From contig NZ_JAFVLN010000012.1 in the NCBI RefSeq assembly GCF_017377775.1, positions 238,167 through 302,166 on the forward strand: DNA of 64,000 nucleotides, in the 5' to 3' direction. The position numbers were made by a program, and so were the translations under genes. Each line of letters opens with the position of its first letter. Position 1 is the stretch's first letter. The notes below the pieces were generated by a model that had not been told where the DNA came from, searched no databases, and saw only the letters and a program-made list of their open reading frames with translations. Positions 1-8,378 of the stretch are shown here, piece by piece. This DNA is from Streptomyces sp. VRA16 Mangrove soil. GTDB lineage: Bacteria; Actinomycetota; Actinomycetes; Streptomycetales; Streptomycetaceae.

Positions 1-740
1 TCCCGGGCCCGGTCGACGAGTTCGGCGAGCCCGAGCCCCTGGTCCACCACGAGATCGTCGACCCCGCGCAGCCCGGCCCGCTCCAGCAGCCGCTTCTCGT
101 TGGTGACCCACTCCCCGCGGGCGGCGAGCACGGCGTGCGCGGCCGACGCGGCGGCGACGGCGACGGCCCCGACGACCTCGGTCCGCCCGCCCTTCGGCGC
201 GAACCCGGCCCGCGCGTACGCCAGCGTCGCCTCGGCGCGCCCCCACCACTCACCGGGCGCGGACTCGCGCAGCGCGTCGGGGTACCGGTCGGGCTTCGGG
301 GCGGTGCCGCGCAGGACCCGGTTGACGGCGAGCTCGGCGACGACGAGGTACGACGGGATCCCGGCGAGATGGAACATCAGCGGCTCCACCCGGAACCGCC
401 CCTCCTCGGCCTCGGCGAGGACCCGCTCGACGTCGTCGAGGTCCCGGTAGTGCACGTCGACCCGCCGCCCCTCGACGGTGAACCATCCCCCGCCGTTGAA
501 CACGCCGCCGCCCCAGCCCCCGATCTCGGACGCCTCCCCTTCCCACCCGAGCTCCCGCAGACACCGCGGCGCGAACATGCCTTCGCTCCCCCGGTAGTAG
601 ACGGCGGTGTCCCAGTCGCTGTCGGGGGTGTGGGTGCCCTGGGCGCGGGATCCGCCGAGGGAGACGGCGTGGGTGCCGGGGAGGGTGGCGAGGGTGTCGG
701 CGAGGTGGTCGAGGAAGGCGGTGTCGTTCGAGGTCGGCAT
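1..740 (-). CDS. Nucleotidyltransferase-domain protein (3' end outside window)
   Basis: The minus-strand frame opens at an ATG (738-740) and runs off the left edge, so the C-terminus is missing. The N-terminal 50 residues contain a GGSRAQGTHTPDSDWD-like stretch: the GS followed by a DxD pair is the signature of the nucleotidyltransferase superfamily (pol-beta-like, aminoglycoside adenylyltransferase type) that binds the metal and NTP. About 40 residues later an RRVDVHYRD segment supplies a plausible third acidic residue. The substrate cannot be deduced; members act on small molecules, proteins or tRNA. It diverges from the cluster starting at 939. Family assignment is fairly secure, specificity unknown. 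Confidence 0.75.
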   Translation of the reverse strand, partial: MPTSNDTAFLDHLADTLATLPGTHAVSLGGSRAQGTHTPDSDWDTAVYYRGSEGMFAPRCLRELGWEGEASEIGGWGGGVFNGGGWFTVEGRRVDVHYRDLDDVERVLAEAEEGRFRVEPLMFHLAGIPSYLVVAELAVNRVLRGTAPKPDRYPDALRESAPGEWWGRAEATLAYARAGFAPKGGRTEVVGAVAVAAASAAHAVLAARGEWVTNEKRLLERAGLRGVDDLVVDQGLGLAELVDRAR

Positions 741-938
741 GGAGGGGAGGGTAACGACCGCGGCCGCCGGCCCCTCGGCCACCACCGGGTCAAGCCCCGA
801 TCAAGCCCCGCCCAAAGTGACGTATGGGTTGCGAATGCATTCGCTCTGGGCGACCGGCTTGAAGGGAATTGTCTGTCGCCGCGATGCCTAGTGTGGCGCT
901 GCCCGGCAGTCCTGGGCACCGTTCGAAGGGGGCCGGTG

Positions 939-1388
939 ATGGAGACGTCGTACGGGGAGCCGAGCGCGCCGCGCCGCTCTCGGCTGTTCGACTACGTGGA
1001 CGAGGGGCTGCCCGCGCGCCCCTTGGACGACCGGGCCCCGGGCCCGAAACCCGGTGTCCCCGCCTACCCGACGCCGGTCTTCGTCCCGGCCCATCCGCGC
1101 GTGGTGGACGCCACGGACGGCGACGGGCGCGCGGTGCGGGTGCCGTTCATCGCGTACGAGCTCTTCGAGCATCCGACCGACGGCACGGTCGCCCTCGCCT
1201 TCACGTCGCTCGGCCGGCTCGTCGCCGTGCTCGGCGAGGCCCAGCCGTGGGCCGCGACCTCGCTCGGGCCGTTGGCCGAGGTGATGGCCGAGCACGAGGT
1301 GACCGTACGGCTCGACCCGGTGGCGCTCACCGGGGCGCCCCACTGGCAGCCCGCCTCGCTGGCGGCGTACGCGGAGGAGATGCGCTGA
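939..1388 (+). CDS. SAV_915/SseB-like small protein
   Basis: A 149-residue protein. The ATG at 939 is preceded by GAAGGGGG with normal spacing, so this start is preferred over the long upstream extension of the frame. The middle has the PVFVPAHPR ... VAFTSLGRLVAVLG pattern typical of SseB N-terminal-like/SAV_915 proteins of Streptomyces, which usually sit beside WXG100-type genes. Its stop overlaps the next start (ATGATGG around 1386-1390), so it is translationally coupled to the following gene. Role inferred only from context: an accessory protein of an ESX-like secreted-protein cluster. No catalytic motif is visible. Confidence 0.7.
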   Translation: METSYGEPSAPRRSRLFDYVDEGLPARPLDDRAPGPKPGVPAYPTPVFVPAHPRVVDATDGDGRAVRVPFIAYELFEHPTDGTVALAFTSLGRLVAVLGEAQPWAATSLGPLAEVMAEHEVTVRLDPVALTGAPHWQPASLAAYAEEMR

Positions 1389-1693
1389 TGGCGGGTGCCG
1401 GATACAAGGTCGTGCTGAGCGATCTGACGTCGATGACCGGGACGTTCCACCGGGAGGCGGCGCAGTACCGGGGGCTGCGGCAGAACGTCGCGCCGCCGGT
1501 CGTGAGCGGTGGCGACGGCGGGCTCGACCACGCCGTCAACGAGGTCGCCGATCTCATCGTCGCCCTGCACACCGGTTTCGCCGACCGGCTCGACGACCAC
1601 GGCGACAAGGTGGCGTACGCGCGCGATTCGTTCCAGCGGCACGACATCGACGTGCACGGGCTCTTCGAGGATCTGATGACGGGAGAGGGGTGA
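1388..1693 (+). CDS. DUF6317-like small helical protein, WXG100-like
   Basis: A 101-residue, probably all-helical protein beginning MAGAGYKVVLSDL. Its size, position immediately before a T7SS-type signal protein, and the pattern of heptad-like hydrophobic residues are those of WXG100/ESAT-6-like or DUF6317 proteins. A canonical central WxG is not obvious (the middle reads GGLDHAVNEVADLIVALH). It overlaps the upstream stop codon by one base and is followed after 7 bases by the next gene, so it is the middle gene of an operon. Such proteins are typically secreted partners or chaperones of larger polymorphic toxins. Assignment by family resemblance and context. Confidence 0.65.
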   Translation: MAGAGYKVVLSDLTSMTGTFHREAAQYRGLRQNVAPPVVSGGDGGLDHAVNEVADLIVALHTGFADRLDDHGDKVAYARDSFQRHDIDVHGLFEDLMTGEG

Positions 1694-1700
1694 GGCTGCG

Positions 1701-2990
1701 GTGGGTGACAGCTGGGTCGGCGGTGACATAGCGGGGCTGCGCACGATGGCCGACACGTACAAGGGTGCGAAGAAGCCGTTGGAGGATGCGGTCCGGCCCA
1801 TCTCCGAGGCCGTCGAGGGGCTCGTCGGCGACGCCGGGTGGACGGGGGAGGCGGCCGAGAGTTTCCGCGCCCAGTGGAGCGAGGACGCGCTGACGGCCGG
1901 GGCGTTCGCGAACCTCGTGCACGACGCGGGCGACATCCTCGACACGCTCGTCAGTGAACTGTCGGCGTGCGAGACCGCGCTGCAGAACGCCGAGTTCACG
2001 GCCACGCGCAAGGGCGTGCCCATGGGCCCCAGGGGCGTGCCGAACGCGATGATGACCGCCGATCCGCCGAGCGCGGACGACCAGAAGGCGATCGCCGCCC
2101 GCACCGAGTACGACACCGTGCGCCGGCAGATCCTGCACACGGCGCAGCACGCCCGGCTGGTCGCGGCCGACCGGCTGCGCGGCCTGTACGCGCAGGCGAC
2201 GGGGTCCGTGTCGCCGGGTGACAAGACCACGCTGGCCGACTATCTGCGGGGTCTGTACGCCTACGACGCCGAGGACGCGCGGGCCGGGGGCGCGAAGGCG
2301 CGCGCGAAGCTGGACGACGCGAAGGCGCAGGAGCGGGCGGCGAAGAAGGATCTGCGGGCCGAGCGCAAGGCGTACCAGAAGGCGGGCAGGAAGCTGCCGG
2401 CCGATCTGCCGGAGAAGGGCGCGTACCGGGACGCGGTCAATCGGCTCAAGGGGCTTGAGGACGACATCGCCCGCGCCGATCACGGCAGTACGAAGCTGCC
2501 GTACGACCGGGCCCTGAACGTCAAACTGGCCGACGCGGCGGACGCGTTGCGCGCGGGCGAGGCCGCCGAGAAGCTGCCGGACTTCCTCAAGGAGATCCCG
2601 GTGCTCGATGTCGCGGCGGCCGGGGCGTGCGGGATCCTCGAAGCCTCCGACGACCACGACAAGGGGTGGTCGTGGCAGCACTCCGTCGCGGTGGACGGCG
2701 GGGCGAATGTCGCGGGTCTCGTCGCCGGGACGGCGGTCACGGCGGGCGTGGTGGCCGCGCTGCCCTTCGAGGTTCCGACGGCCGTGGTGGCGGGGGTCGG
2801 CGGCGCTGTCGTGATCGGCGCCACCGGTATTATCGATCATTCGTTCCATGAGCACTGGAGTGAGGACATCCACGACCACGGCGTGGTCGGCGGCGTCCTG
2901 CACGGCTCGGGGCACGTCCTGTCGGAGACCGGTCAGGACTTCGCAAGGCTGGGAAAGGATGTCTGGGGTGGCATCAAGAGCATCTTCTGA
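1701..2990 (+). CDS. Putative T7SS-secreted effector with glycine-rich hydrophobic C-terminus
   Basis: A 429-residue protein with a GTG start (1701). Residues 1-100 form a WXG100-like helical head (GDSWVGGDIAGLRTM, then a WTGEAAESFRAQW motif), the usual N-terminal targeting module of ESX-type substrates. Residues about 200-250 are a highly charged Ala/Lys/Glu/Arg coiled coil. The last 120 residues hold two glycine/alanine-rich hydrophobic segments (VAGLVAGTAVTAGVVAAL and AVVAGVGGAVVIGATGI) followed by a His-rich stretch and an amphipathic tail. Glycine-zipper hairpins of this kind occur in pore-forming or lipid-active polymorphic toxins, but no enzymatic motif is visible. The next gene overlaps its 3' end and encodes a membrane protein, as expected for effector/immunity pairs. 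Secretion head likely; toxin activity is inference. Confidence 0.6.
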   Translation: MGDSWVGGDIAGLRTMADTYKGAKKPLEDAVRPISEAVEGLVGDAGWTGEAAESFRAQWSEDALTAGAFANLVHDAGDILDTLVSELSACETALQNAEFTATRKGVPMGPRGVPNAMMTADPPSADDQKAIAARTEYDTVRRQILHTAQHARLVAADRLRGLYAQATGSVSPGDKTTLADYLRGLYAYDAEDARAGGAKARAKLDDAKAQERAAKKDLRAERKAYQKAGRKLPADLPEKGAYRDAVNRLKGLEDDIARADHGSTKLPYDRALNVKLADAADALRAGEAAEKLPDFLKEIPVLDVAAAGACGILEASDDHDKGWSWQHSVAVDGGANVAGLVAGTAVTAGVVAALPFEVPTAVVAGVGGAVVIGATGIIDHSFHEHWSEDIHDHGVVGGVLHGSGHVLSETGQDFARLGKDVWGGIKSIF

Positions 2991-3510
2991 GACCCCGTCC
3001 TCGTCGGAGCCGGTCCCGGCCCCGATCCCCGAACTGCCCGGTCTCGGCACCACCTGGTACGAGCGCGGCACCCGCTACCGGCTGCGCCGGATCCGGACGG
3101 CCGTGCTGATGGCGGCCGTCATGGCGTTCCTGTGCTTCGCTGCGATCAGCCTGTACGAGGGGTTCCGCTCGGTCCTGCCGTCCGGGGTGCGCGGCGTGTG
3201 GGACTGGGCGCAGGTCATCGCCTCCTGCGGGGCGGTGGTGTGGGGGTGGGTGGTGCAGCGGCGCCGTCATCGCGCGGATCTGCTGGATCCGCCGTCCCCC
3301 GGGGAGTCGCTGAGCCGCAAGCGGGCCGAGCAGGGGCGTGCCGTCGGACTCGCGTTCGCGGGCCGCGCGCTCCTCGTGCTCGCGGCTCCGGTGATGCCCG
3401 CGTTCGCCGCGTTCTGCGTGGGCTGGAGCGCGGGCATGGTCACGGTGCACGAGTTCCCGAGCGAGGCGGGGGCCCGCAAGGCGATGGAGGCGCGGGCGCG
3501 GCGCACGTAG
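2959..3510 (+). CDS. Membrane protein overlapping the T7SS effector gene; candidate immunity protein
   Basis: A 183-residue protein with about four predicted membrane segments: around residues 40-60 (TAVLMAAVMAFLCFAAISL), 75-92 (VIASCGAVVWGWVV), 125-145 and 148-165. A proline-rich cytoplasmic leader precedes TM1. It starts inside the effector gene: either ATG 2959, or GTG 2968, which has the better ribosome-site spacing from GGGAAAGG at 2951-2958. This overlap implies translational coupling. No homologous family is recognised. A membrane protein co-produced with a secreted, hydrophobic-tailed effector is the arrangement seen for immunity proteins against membrane-active toxins; this role is inference. 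Confidence 0.6.
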   Translation: MSGVASRASSETPSSSEPVPAPIPELPGLGTTWYERGTRYRLRRIRTAVLMAAVMAFLCFAAISLYEGFRSVLPSGVRGVWDWAQVIASCGAVVWGWVVQRRRHRADLLDPPSPGESLSRKRAEQGRAVGLAFAGRALLVLAAPVMPAFAAFCVGWSAGMVTVHEFPSEAGARKAMEARARRT

Positions 3511-3626
3511 CCCCGGGTCCTCGCCCCACGACTCCGCCGCACGCCTTGACGTGTACCCACCACGAGAGCACGCTCCCGGCAGCCCCCTCCCCACCCCCCA
3601 CGCCGCCTCTCGCGCCAGGAGTTGCC

Positions 3627-4952
3627 GTGACCACGCAGCAACCGCAGGGCCTGCACACCCACGTCGCGCCGTCCGAGGTCCGTAGGCACCGGCGTCGTGC
3701 CGCGGCGGCGAGCACCGTCGGGACCGCCATCGAGTGGTACGACTTCTTTCTCTACGGCACCGCCGCCGCGCTCGTCTTCCCCCACCTGTTCTTCCCCGGG
3801 CAGTCCGAGTACACGGGCGTTCTCGCCTCCTTCGCCACGCAGTTCGTCGGGTTCGCCGCCCGGCCCGTGGGCGCGATGATCTTCGGGCATCTCGGCGACC
3901 GGCGCGGCCGCAAGTCGACGCTCGTGGTGACGCTGCTCCTGATGGGCGTCAGCACCTTCCTCATCGGGCTGCTGCCGACGTACGGCTCGATCGGGCTCGC
4001 CGCGCCGATCCTGCTCGTCGTGCTGCGGGTCGCCCAGGGCATCGGAGTGGGCGGCGAGTGGGGCGGCTCGGTGCTGCTGTCGATGGAGTGGGGAACGGCC
4101 GAACGCCGCGGGTTGATGGCGAGCTGGCCGCAGCTCGGGGTGCCGCTCGGGCTGCTCGCCTCGACCGGCATGGTCAAGCTGATGAGCGGCACGACCAGCG
4201 CGGACGCCTTCGACAGTTGGGGCTGGCGGGTGCCGTTCCTGGTCAGCTTCGTGCTCGTCGGCATCGGACTGTACGTGCGGCTGCGGGTCCTGGAGAGCCC
4301 CGAGTTCGCCCAGGTGCGCACCGAACGCAAGGTGGAGCGGCTCCCGCTGTGGATCGTGCTGCGCGATCAGTGGCGCGAGGTGCTCACGTCGGCGTTCGTG
4401 CGGATGTCGGAGCAGGCGCCGTTCTATCTCTTCATCACGTTCGTGCTCGCCTACGGCACCGGTCATCTCGGCATGGCCCGCGGGGACCTGCTCGACGACA
4501 CGCTGATCGCCGCCGCCATCGGCCTGGTCAGCGTCCCGCTGTTCGGGCATCTGTCGGACCGGTTCGGGCGGCGCACGGTGTACGGCGTCGGGATCGTCCT
4601 CGTCGGGGCCTTCGCCTTCCCCTACTTCGCCCTCCTCGACACCGGAGACGGAGGCCTCGTCCTGCTGGCGATCGTGCTGTCGCTGCTCTTCCACGACATC
4701 CAGTACGGGCCTCAGGCCGCACTCATCGCCGAGAGCTTCGGGCCGAACGTCCGCTACAGCGGGGCAGGGCTCGGATATCAGCTCGCCTCGGTGATCGCCG
4801 GCGGCCCGGCCCCGCTCATCGCGACGGCGATCATCGAGGACACGGGGTCGAGCACCGGGATCAGCTGGTACATCGTGGGGTGCTGCGTCGTCGCCTTCGC
4901 GGCCTTGGTGTTGATGCCGCGGCCCCCCGGCTCCGGCCCGAAGCAGGGCTAG
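3627..4952 (+). CDS. MFS transporter, metabolite:H+ symporter (MHS) family
   Basis: A 441-residue, 12-helix transporter. The GTG start at 3627 follows CAGGAG at a 5-base distance. Hallmarks of the MHS branch (ProP, KgtP, ShiA relatives) are present: GTAIEWYDFFLYGTAAAL in TM1, GHLGDRRGRKSTL in the TM2-3 loop, a GIGVGGEWGGSVLL segment in TM4-5 and a second GHLSDRFGRRTVYG repeat in the C-terminal half. Substrates of the family include organic acids, osmolytes and shikimate; nothing here fixes which. It stands alone, convergent with the glycosidase gene that ends 8 bases downstream. Confidence 0.88.
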   Translation: MTTQQPQGLHTHVAPSEVRRHRRRAAAASTVGTAIEWYDFFLYGTAAALVFPHLFFPGQSEYTGVLASFATQFVGFAARPVGAMIFGHLGDRRGRKSTLVVTLLLMGVSTFLIGLLPTYGSIGLAAPILLVVLRVAQGIGVGGEWGGSVLLSMEWGTAERRGLMASWPQLGVPLGLLASTGMVKLMSGTTSADAFDSWGWRVPFLVSFVLVGIGLYVRLRVLESPEFAQVRTERKVERLPLWIVLRDQWREVLTSAFVRMSEQAPFYLFITFVLAYGTGHLGMARGDLLDDTLIAAAIGLVSVPLFGHLSDRFGRRTVYGVGIVLVGAFAFPYFALLDTGDGGLVLLAIVLSLLFHDIQYGPQAALIAESFGPNVRYSGAGLGYQLASVIAGGPAPLIATAIIEDTGSSTGISWYIVGCCVVAFAALVLMPRPPGSGPKQG

Positions 4953-4959
4953 GGTCCGC

Positions 4960-5943
4960 TCACCCCTTCGCGTTCCGCGCCAGCTCCAGCCCCTTCGCCG
5001 CCCACCACTGCCCCGCCCCCGGCCCGCCCCGGCACGCCCCGTCCGACTCCCCCGGACGCTTCACCCACAGGTACGCGTCGAGCAGCGCGTCCCCGGTGCG
5101 GGTCGTCGGCGGGGTGCCCAGGGCGCGGCCCGGGGGGTTGCACCAGGCGTCCGTACCCTGCCAAGGGCCGTTGCCGTTGCGGCTGGTGTCCATCACGAAG
5201 TGCGGGTGGGAGCCCGGTACGACCTTGCCCAGGACGTCCACCAGCCGGCGCCCGTACGCCGACGTCTCCTTGTTCGTACGGTAGTTGGAGACGTTGAGGG
5301 CCACTCCGTCCGCCTTGGCCACCCCCGCCGACTTCAACGCGCTCGCCAGGTACCAGACGTCCTGGATCCAGCTCGCGTTGCCCGCGTCCAGGTAGACCCG
5401 GGTGCGCGGCAGGGCGGCGAGGCGGGTGACCGCGTAGGTGAGCAGGGCGTGGCGTTCGCGGGCGTTCGCGCCGGGGCAGCCCGCCAGGAGGGAGGCCACC
5501 GCGTCGGGTTCGACCACGACGTAGGCGGCGCGTGGACCGATGCCCGCCGCGAAGGAGTCGATGTACGCGCGGTAGGCCGCCGCGTCCCCCGCCCCGCCCG
5601 ACGAGTGGAGGCCGCAGTCGCGGTGCGGGATGTGGTAGGCGACCAGGACCGGGGTGCGGTGGGCGCGGGTCGCGGCGAGGGTGACCGCGCGGACCGTCGG
5701 GGCGGGGTTCGAACCGTTGAGCCAGATCGCCTGGGCGCGCCGGGCGATGCGGTCGATGAGGGCGGCGTCCTTCCAGCGGTGCTGGGCGCGGTACGTCGCC
5801 GCCTGGCGGGCCGCCTGGGTGTTCGGGTCCACCCAGAAGGTGGCCGCCGGGCCCGAGGGGGCCGGGGCGGCCGTGGCCGGGGTCACCGTCAGCAGCGCCG
5901 CCAGCAGTGCACCGGCGTACAGGGACTTGCGGGGCGTGAGCAT
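4960..5943 (-). CDS. Secreted glycoside hydrolase family 6 (cellulase-type)
   Basis: A 327-residue protein with a clear Sec signal peptide (positively charged MLTPRKS, then LYAGALLAALLTVTPATAA, cleavage near residue 25). The rest matches a compact GH6 catalytic domain: FWVDPNTQAARQAA at the mature N-terminus, VLVAYHIPHRDCG, VVVEPDAVASL with the Asp assigned as general acid in the family, VYLDAGNASW, ALNVSNY and a C-terminal WCNPPGRALG ... DAYLWVKRPGESDG block that shapes the active-site tunnel or cleft. GH6 enzymes are inverting endo- or exo-glucanases on cellulose. No carbohydrate-binding module is attached, so it may act on soluble or amorphous glucan. Four cysteines could form the usual two disulfides. 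Confidence 0.88.
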   Translation of the reverse strand: MLTPRKSLYAGALLAALLTVTPATAAPAPSGPAATFWVDPNTQAARQAATYRAQHRWKDAALIDRIARRAQAIWLNGSNPAPTVRAVTLAATRAHRTPVLVAYHIPHRDCGLHSSGGAGDAAAYRAYIDSFAAGIGPRAAYVVVEPDAVASLLAGCPGANARERHALLTYAVTRLAALPRTRVYLDAGNASWIQDVWYLASALKSAGVAKADGVALNVSNYRTNKETSAYGRRLVDVLGKVVPGSHPHFVMDTSRNGNGPWQGTDAWCNPPGRALGTPPTTRTGDALLDAYLWVKRPGESDGACRGGPGAGQWWAAKGLELARNAKG

Positions 5944-6010
5944 GGGCGGATGATGCGCGGGGGCCGGCCTCGACAGCCGTCATGACGAGGCCGGTCACCC
6001 CCGGATGCAC

Positions 6011-7531
6011 TCATTCGGCCGCCGCGGCGCCCATTGCTCCCGTTGCTCCCGTTGCTCCCGTTGCCTCCACGGCTCCCGCGGCCGCCCCGTCGCGCTCCGA
6101 GCGGCAGATCAGCCCGTACAGGGCCGCCGCCACCGCCGTGCCGATGAACCACGAGTACGCCGCCACCTCGTCGAAGTACGGGACGAGGGCCAGGACCACG
6201 GCGAGCGCGGCCGAGGGGACGAAGGCCGCGAGCGCCTTCGGGTTCACGCCGCCCCGGTAGTAGTAGCGCGAGCCGGGGCTCGCGTCGAAGAGGGCCGCCG
6301 TGTCGACCTTGCCGCGCTTCACCCAGAAATAGTCGAGCATGATGATGCCGAACAGCGGGCCGAGGAACGCGCCGAGGCCGCCAAGGAAGTAGTTCACGAC
6401 GTTCGGGTTCGAGTAGAGGTTCCACGGCGTGACCAGCAGCGCCGCCACCGTCGAGATCGCTCCGCCGACCCGGAACGTGATCTTCTGCGGCCAGACGTTC
6501 GCCAGGTCGTAGGCGGGCGAGACGAAGTTGGCGACGATGTTGACGCCCATGGTGGCGATGGCGAAGGTCAGGGCGCCGAAGACCAGCACCCAGGTGTTGC
6601 CGATCCGCGCCACGAGGAGCGCCGGGTCGGTGATCGCCTCGCCGAAGACCTCCACGCTGCCGGCCGTGACGACGACCGACAGGACGACGAAGGCGGTCGA
6701 GTTGACGGGCAGGCCCCAGAAATTGCCGCGGCGGACCGTCCTGTAGTCGGGCGCGAAGCGGGAGAAGTCGCAGAAGTTCAGCATGAGCGTGCCGTAGGTG
6801 GCCAGGATCAGGCCGATCGCGCCGAACCACTGGCGGAACTGTTCGCCGGTCGAGACCGGGTGCGGGGTGGTGGTGAGGGAGATCGTCCAGCCGGCCTTCG
6901 CCCAGACCCAGACCGCGAGCGCGATCATCACGACCCAGATCGCCGGGCCGCAGAAGTCCTGGAACTTGCGGACCGACTCCATGCCCCGCGTGATGATCAG
7001 GAACTGCACCAGCCAGAGGGTGAGGAAGGACGCCCAGCCGAGCGGGTGCAGGCCGAGGAAGGAGCCCTCGGTCCACGACTTCGTCTCCGGGAACGCCGCC
7101 AGCACCATCACGTTCACCGCCACCGACGCCAGATACGTCTGGATGCCGTACCACATGATGGCGATCACGGCCCGGATCAGGGCGGGGACATTGGCACCCC
7201 AGACCCCGAAGCCGATCCGGCTGACGACCGGGAACGGGACGCCGTGGCGCTGCCCGATACGGCCCATCGCGTTGCAGCCGGCGTAGATGAGGACGAAGCC
7301 GATGAGCAGGGCCGTGAAGATCTGCCAGGCGTTGAGCCCGAGCACCAACAGGCCCGCCGCGAAGGTGTAGTTGCCGAGGTTGTGGACGTCGGACATCCAC
7401 AGGGCGAAGAGGTCGAAGACCTTCCACCTGCGGGCGCCCTCGTCCGCGGGCGCGAGGTCCTCGTTGACGAGACGGGGGTCGGGGGTGAAGCCGGCGCCGA
7501 GCGACGCCTTCACCGGTTCGGCCACGGACAT
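6011..7531 (-). CDS. NCS1-family nucleobase:cation symporter
   Basis: A 506-residue, about 12-TM transporter of the NCS1 family (purines, pyrimidines, allantoin, hydantoin). The ATG at 7529-7531 is preceded on the minus strand by GGGAGG at good spacing; the long upstream extension is not used. Family marks include FALWMSDVHNLGNYTFAAGL in TM1, PFPVVSRIGFGVWGANVPALIRA, the CDFSRFAPDYR loop and NFVSPAYDLANVWPQKI. The C-terminal 20 residues are a Gly-Ala-Thr run coded by a 9-bp tandem repeat (about 6034-6063). Divergent from the GntR gene with a palindromic operator in the shared promoter region, so import of a nucleobase-type compound is probably under that regulator. Confidence 0.9.
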   Translation of the reverse strand: MSVAEPVKASLGAGFTPDPRLVNEDLAPADEGARRWKVFDLFALWMSDVHNLGNYTFAAGLLVLGLNAWQIFTALLIGFVLIYAGCNAMGRIGQRHGVPFPVVSRIGFGVWGANVPALIRAVIAIMWYGIQTYLASVAVNVMVLAAFPETKSWTEGSFLGLHPLGWASFLTLWLVQFLIITRGMESVRKFQDFCGPAIWVVMIALAVWVWAKAGWTISLTTTPHPVSTGEQFRQWFGAIGLILATYGTLMLNFCDFSRFAPDYRTVRRGNFWGLPVNSTAFVVLSVVVTAGSVEVFGEAITDPALLVARIGNTWVLVFGALTFAIATMGVNIVANFVSPAYDLANVWPQKITFRVGGAISTVAALLVTPWNLYSNPNVVNYFLGGLGAFLGPLFGIIMLDYFWVKRGKVDTAALFDASPGSRYYYRGGVNPKALAAFVPSAALAVVLALVPYFDEVAAYSWFIGTAVAAALYGLICRSERDGAAAGAVEATGATGATGAMGAAAAE

Positions 7532-7572
7532 GGGCAGCCTCCCAGGGCCTTGAGGGTCCACTTGGGGACCTT

Positions 7573-7588
7573 CTTTGGTATACCAAAG
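7573..7588. promoter_or_regulatory. Perfect 16-bp palindrome, probable GntR operator
   Basis: The sequence CTTTGGTATACCAAAG is identical on both strands. It lies 42 bases upstream of the NCS1 transporter start and 95 bases upstream of the GntR gene. A TGGTATACCA core is the typical target of FCD-type (FadR-like) GntR regulators. A perfect AT-containing palindrome is unlikely by chance in this GC-rich DNA. Predicted to let the GntR protein control the transporter and itself. Confidence 0.8.
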
Positions 7589-7682
7589 CGCCGTCATGGT
7601 CCCGCTCCCGGCAACTCCCGGCAATGTCCGTGCAGTTACGGCTCGGTAAACCGGTGCGGCGACGATCGGCGAAGATGGGGAC

Positions 7683-8378
7683 ATGACGGTCACGGAACCC
7701 CTCGGTGCGGTGCGCGAGCGTGTGCTCGGCGCGCTGCGCGACGACATCGTCGGCGGCCGGCTGCGCCCCGGCGACCGGCTGGTGGAGCGGGAGCTCGCCG
7801 AGCGGTTCGGGGTGTCCCGGGTGCCGGTGCGCGAGGCCGTGCGGGCCCTGGTCGCCGAGGGGTTCGTCACCTTCGAGACCCCGCGCCGCGCCCTCGTGCG
7901 CACCCTGACCCGCGCCGACGTCGCCGAACTCTTCGAGCTGCGCGAGGCGTTGGAGGTCTACGCGGCCGGGCTCGCCGCCGAGCGGGCCACGCGGGAGGAT
8001 CTGGCGCGGCTCGGCGAGCTCCTCGACCTGGCCGCCGAGGCGACCGGCGCGGACGACGCCGAGACCCTCACCGACGTCAACTCCCGCTTCCACGACCGGC
8101 TGCTCGCCCTCGCGGGCAACGGCCTCCTGGTCACCGTCATGCAGCCGGTCGCCGGCCGGCTGCGCTGGCTGACCCGGCGCAACGAGGAGTGGCCCCAGCA
8201 GCTGGCCGAGCACCGCGAGCTGTACGCGGCCGTGGCCGCGGGCGACCCGGAGCGGGCGAGGGCGGTGGCGCTCGCGCACGTACGGACCAACTACCGTTCC
8301 ACCGTGCGTCACCTCTTCGGCGACGCGGACCAGCCGGAACAGCAGACCCAGCACCCAGGAGCCCCGTGCCCACCCTGA
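7683..8378 (+). CDS. GntR-family transcriptional regulator, FCD (FadR-type) ligand domain
   Basis: A 231-residue regulator. Residues about 8-75 form the winged helix with the diagnostic LRPGDRLVERELAERFGVSRVPVREAVRAL pattern, and residues about 80-215 the all-helical FCD domain (ADVAELFELREALEVYAAGLAA, NSRFHDRLLALAGN, EHRELYAAVAAGD, ALAHV). The conserved metal/ligand residues (Asp/Arg near 87-93, His in FHDRLL, His in EHREL, His in ALAHV) can be seen. It is divergent from the NCS1 transporter with a palindromic operator between them, so it likely senses a nucleobase-related compound. Its 3' end overlaps the 2Fe-2S gene by 13 bases. Confidence 0.92.
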   Translation: MTVTEPLGAVRERVLGALRDDIVGGRLRPGDRLVERELAERFGVSRVPVREAVRALVAEGFVTFETPRRALVRTLTRADVAELFELREALEVYAAGLAAERATREDLARLGELLDLAAEATGADDAETLTDVNSRFHDRLLALAGNGLLVTVMQPVAGRLRWLTRRNEEWPQQLAEHRELYAAVAAGDPERARAVALAHVRTNYRSTVRHLFGDADQPEQQTQHPGAPCPP

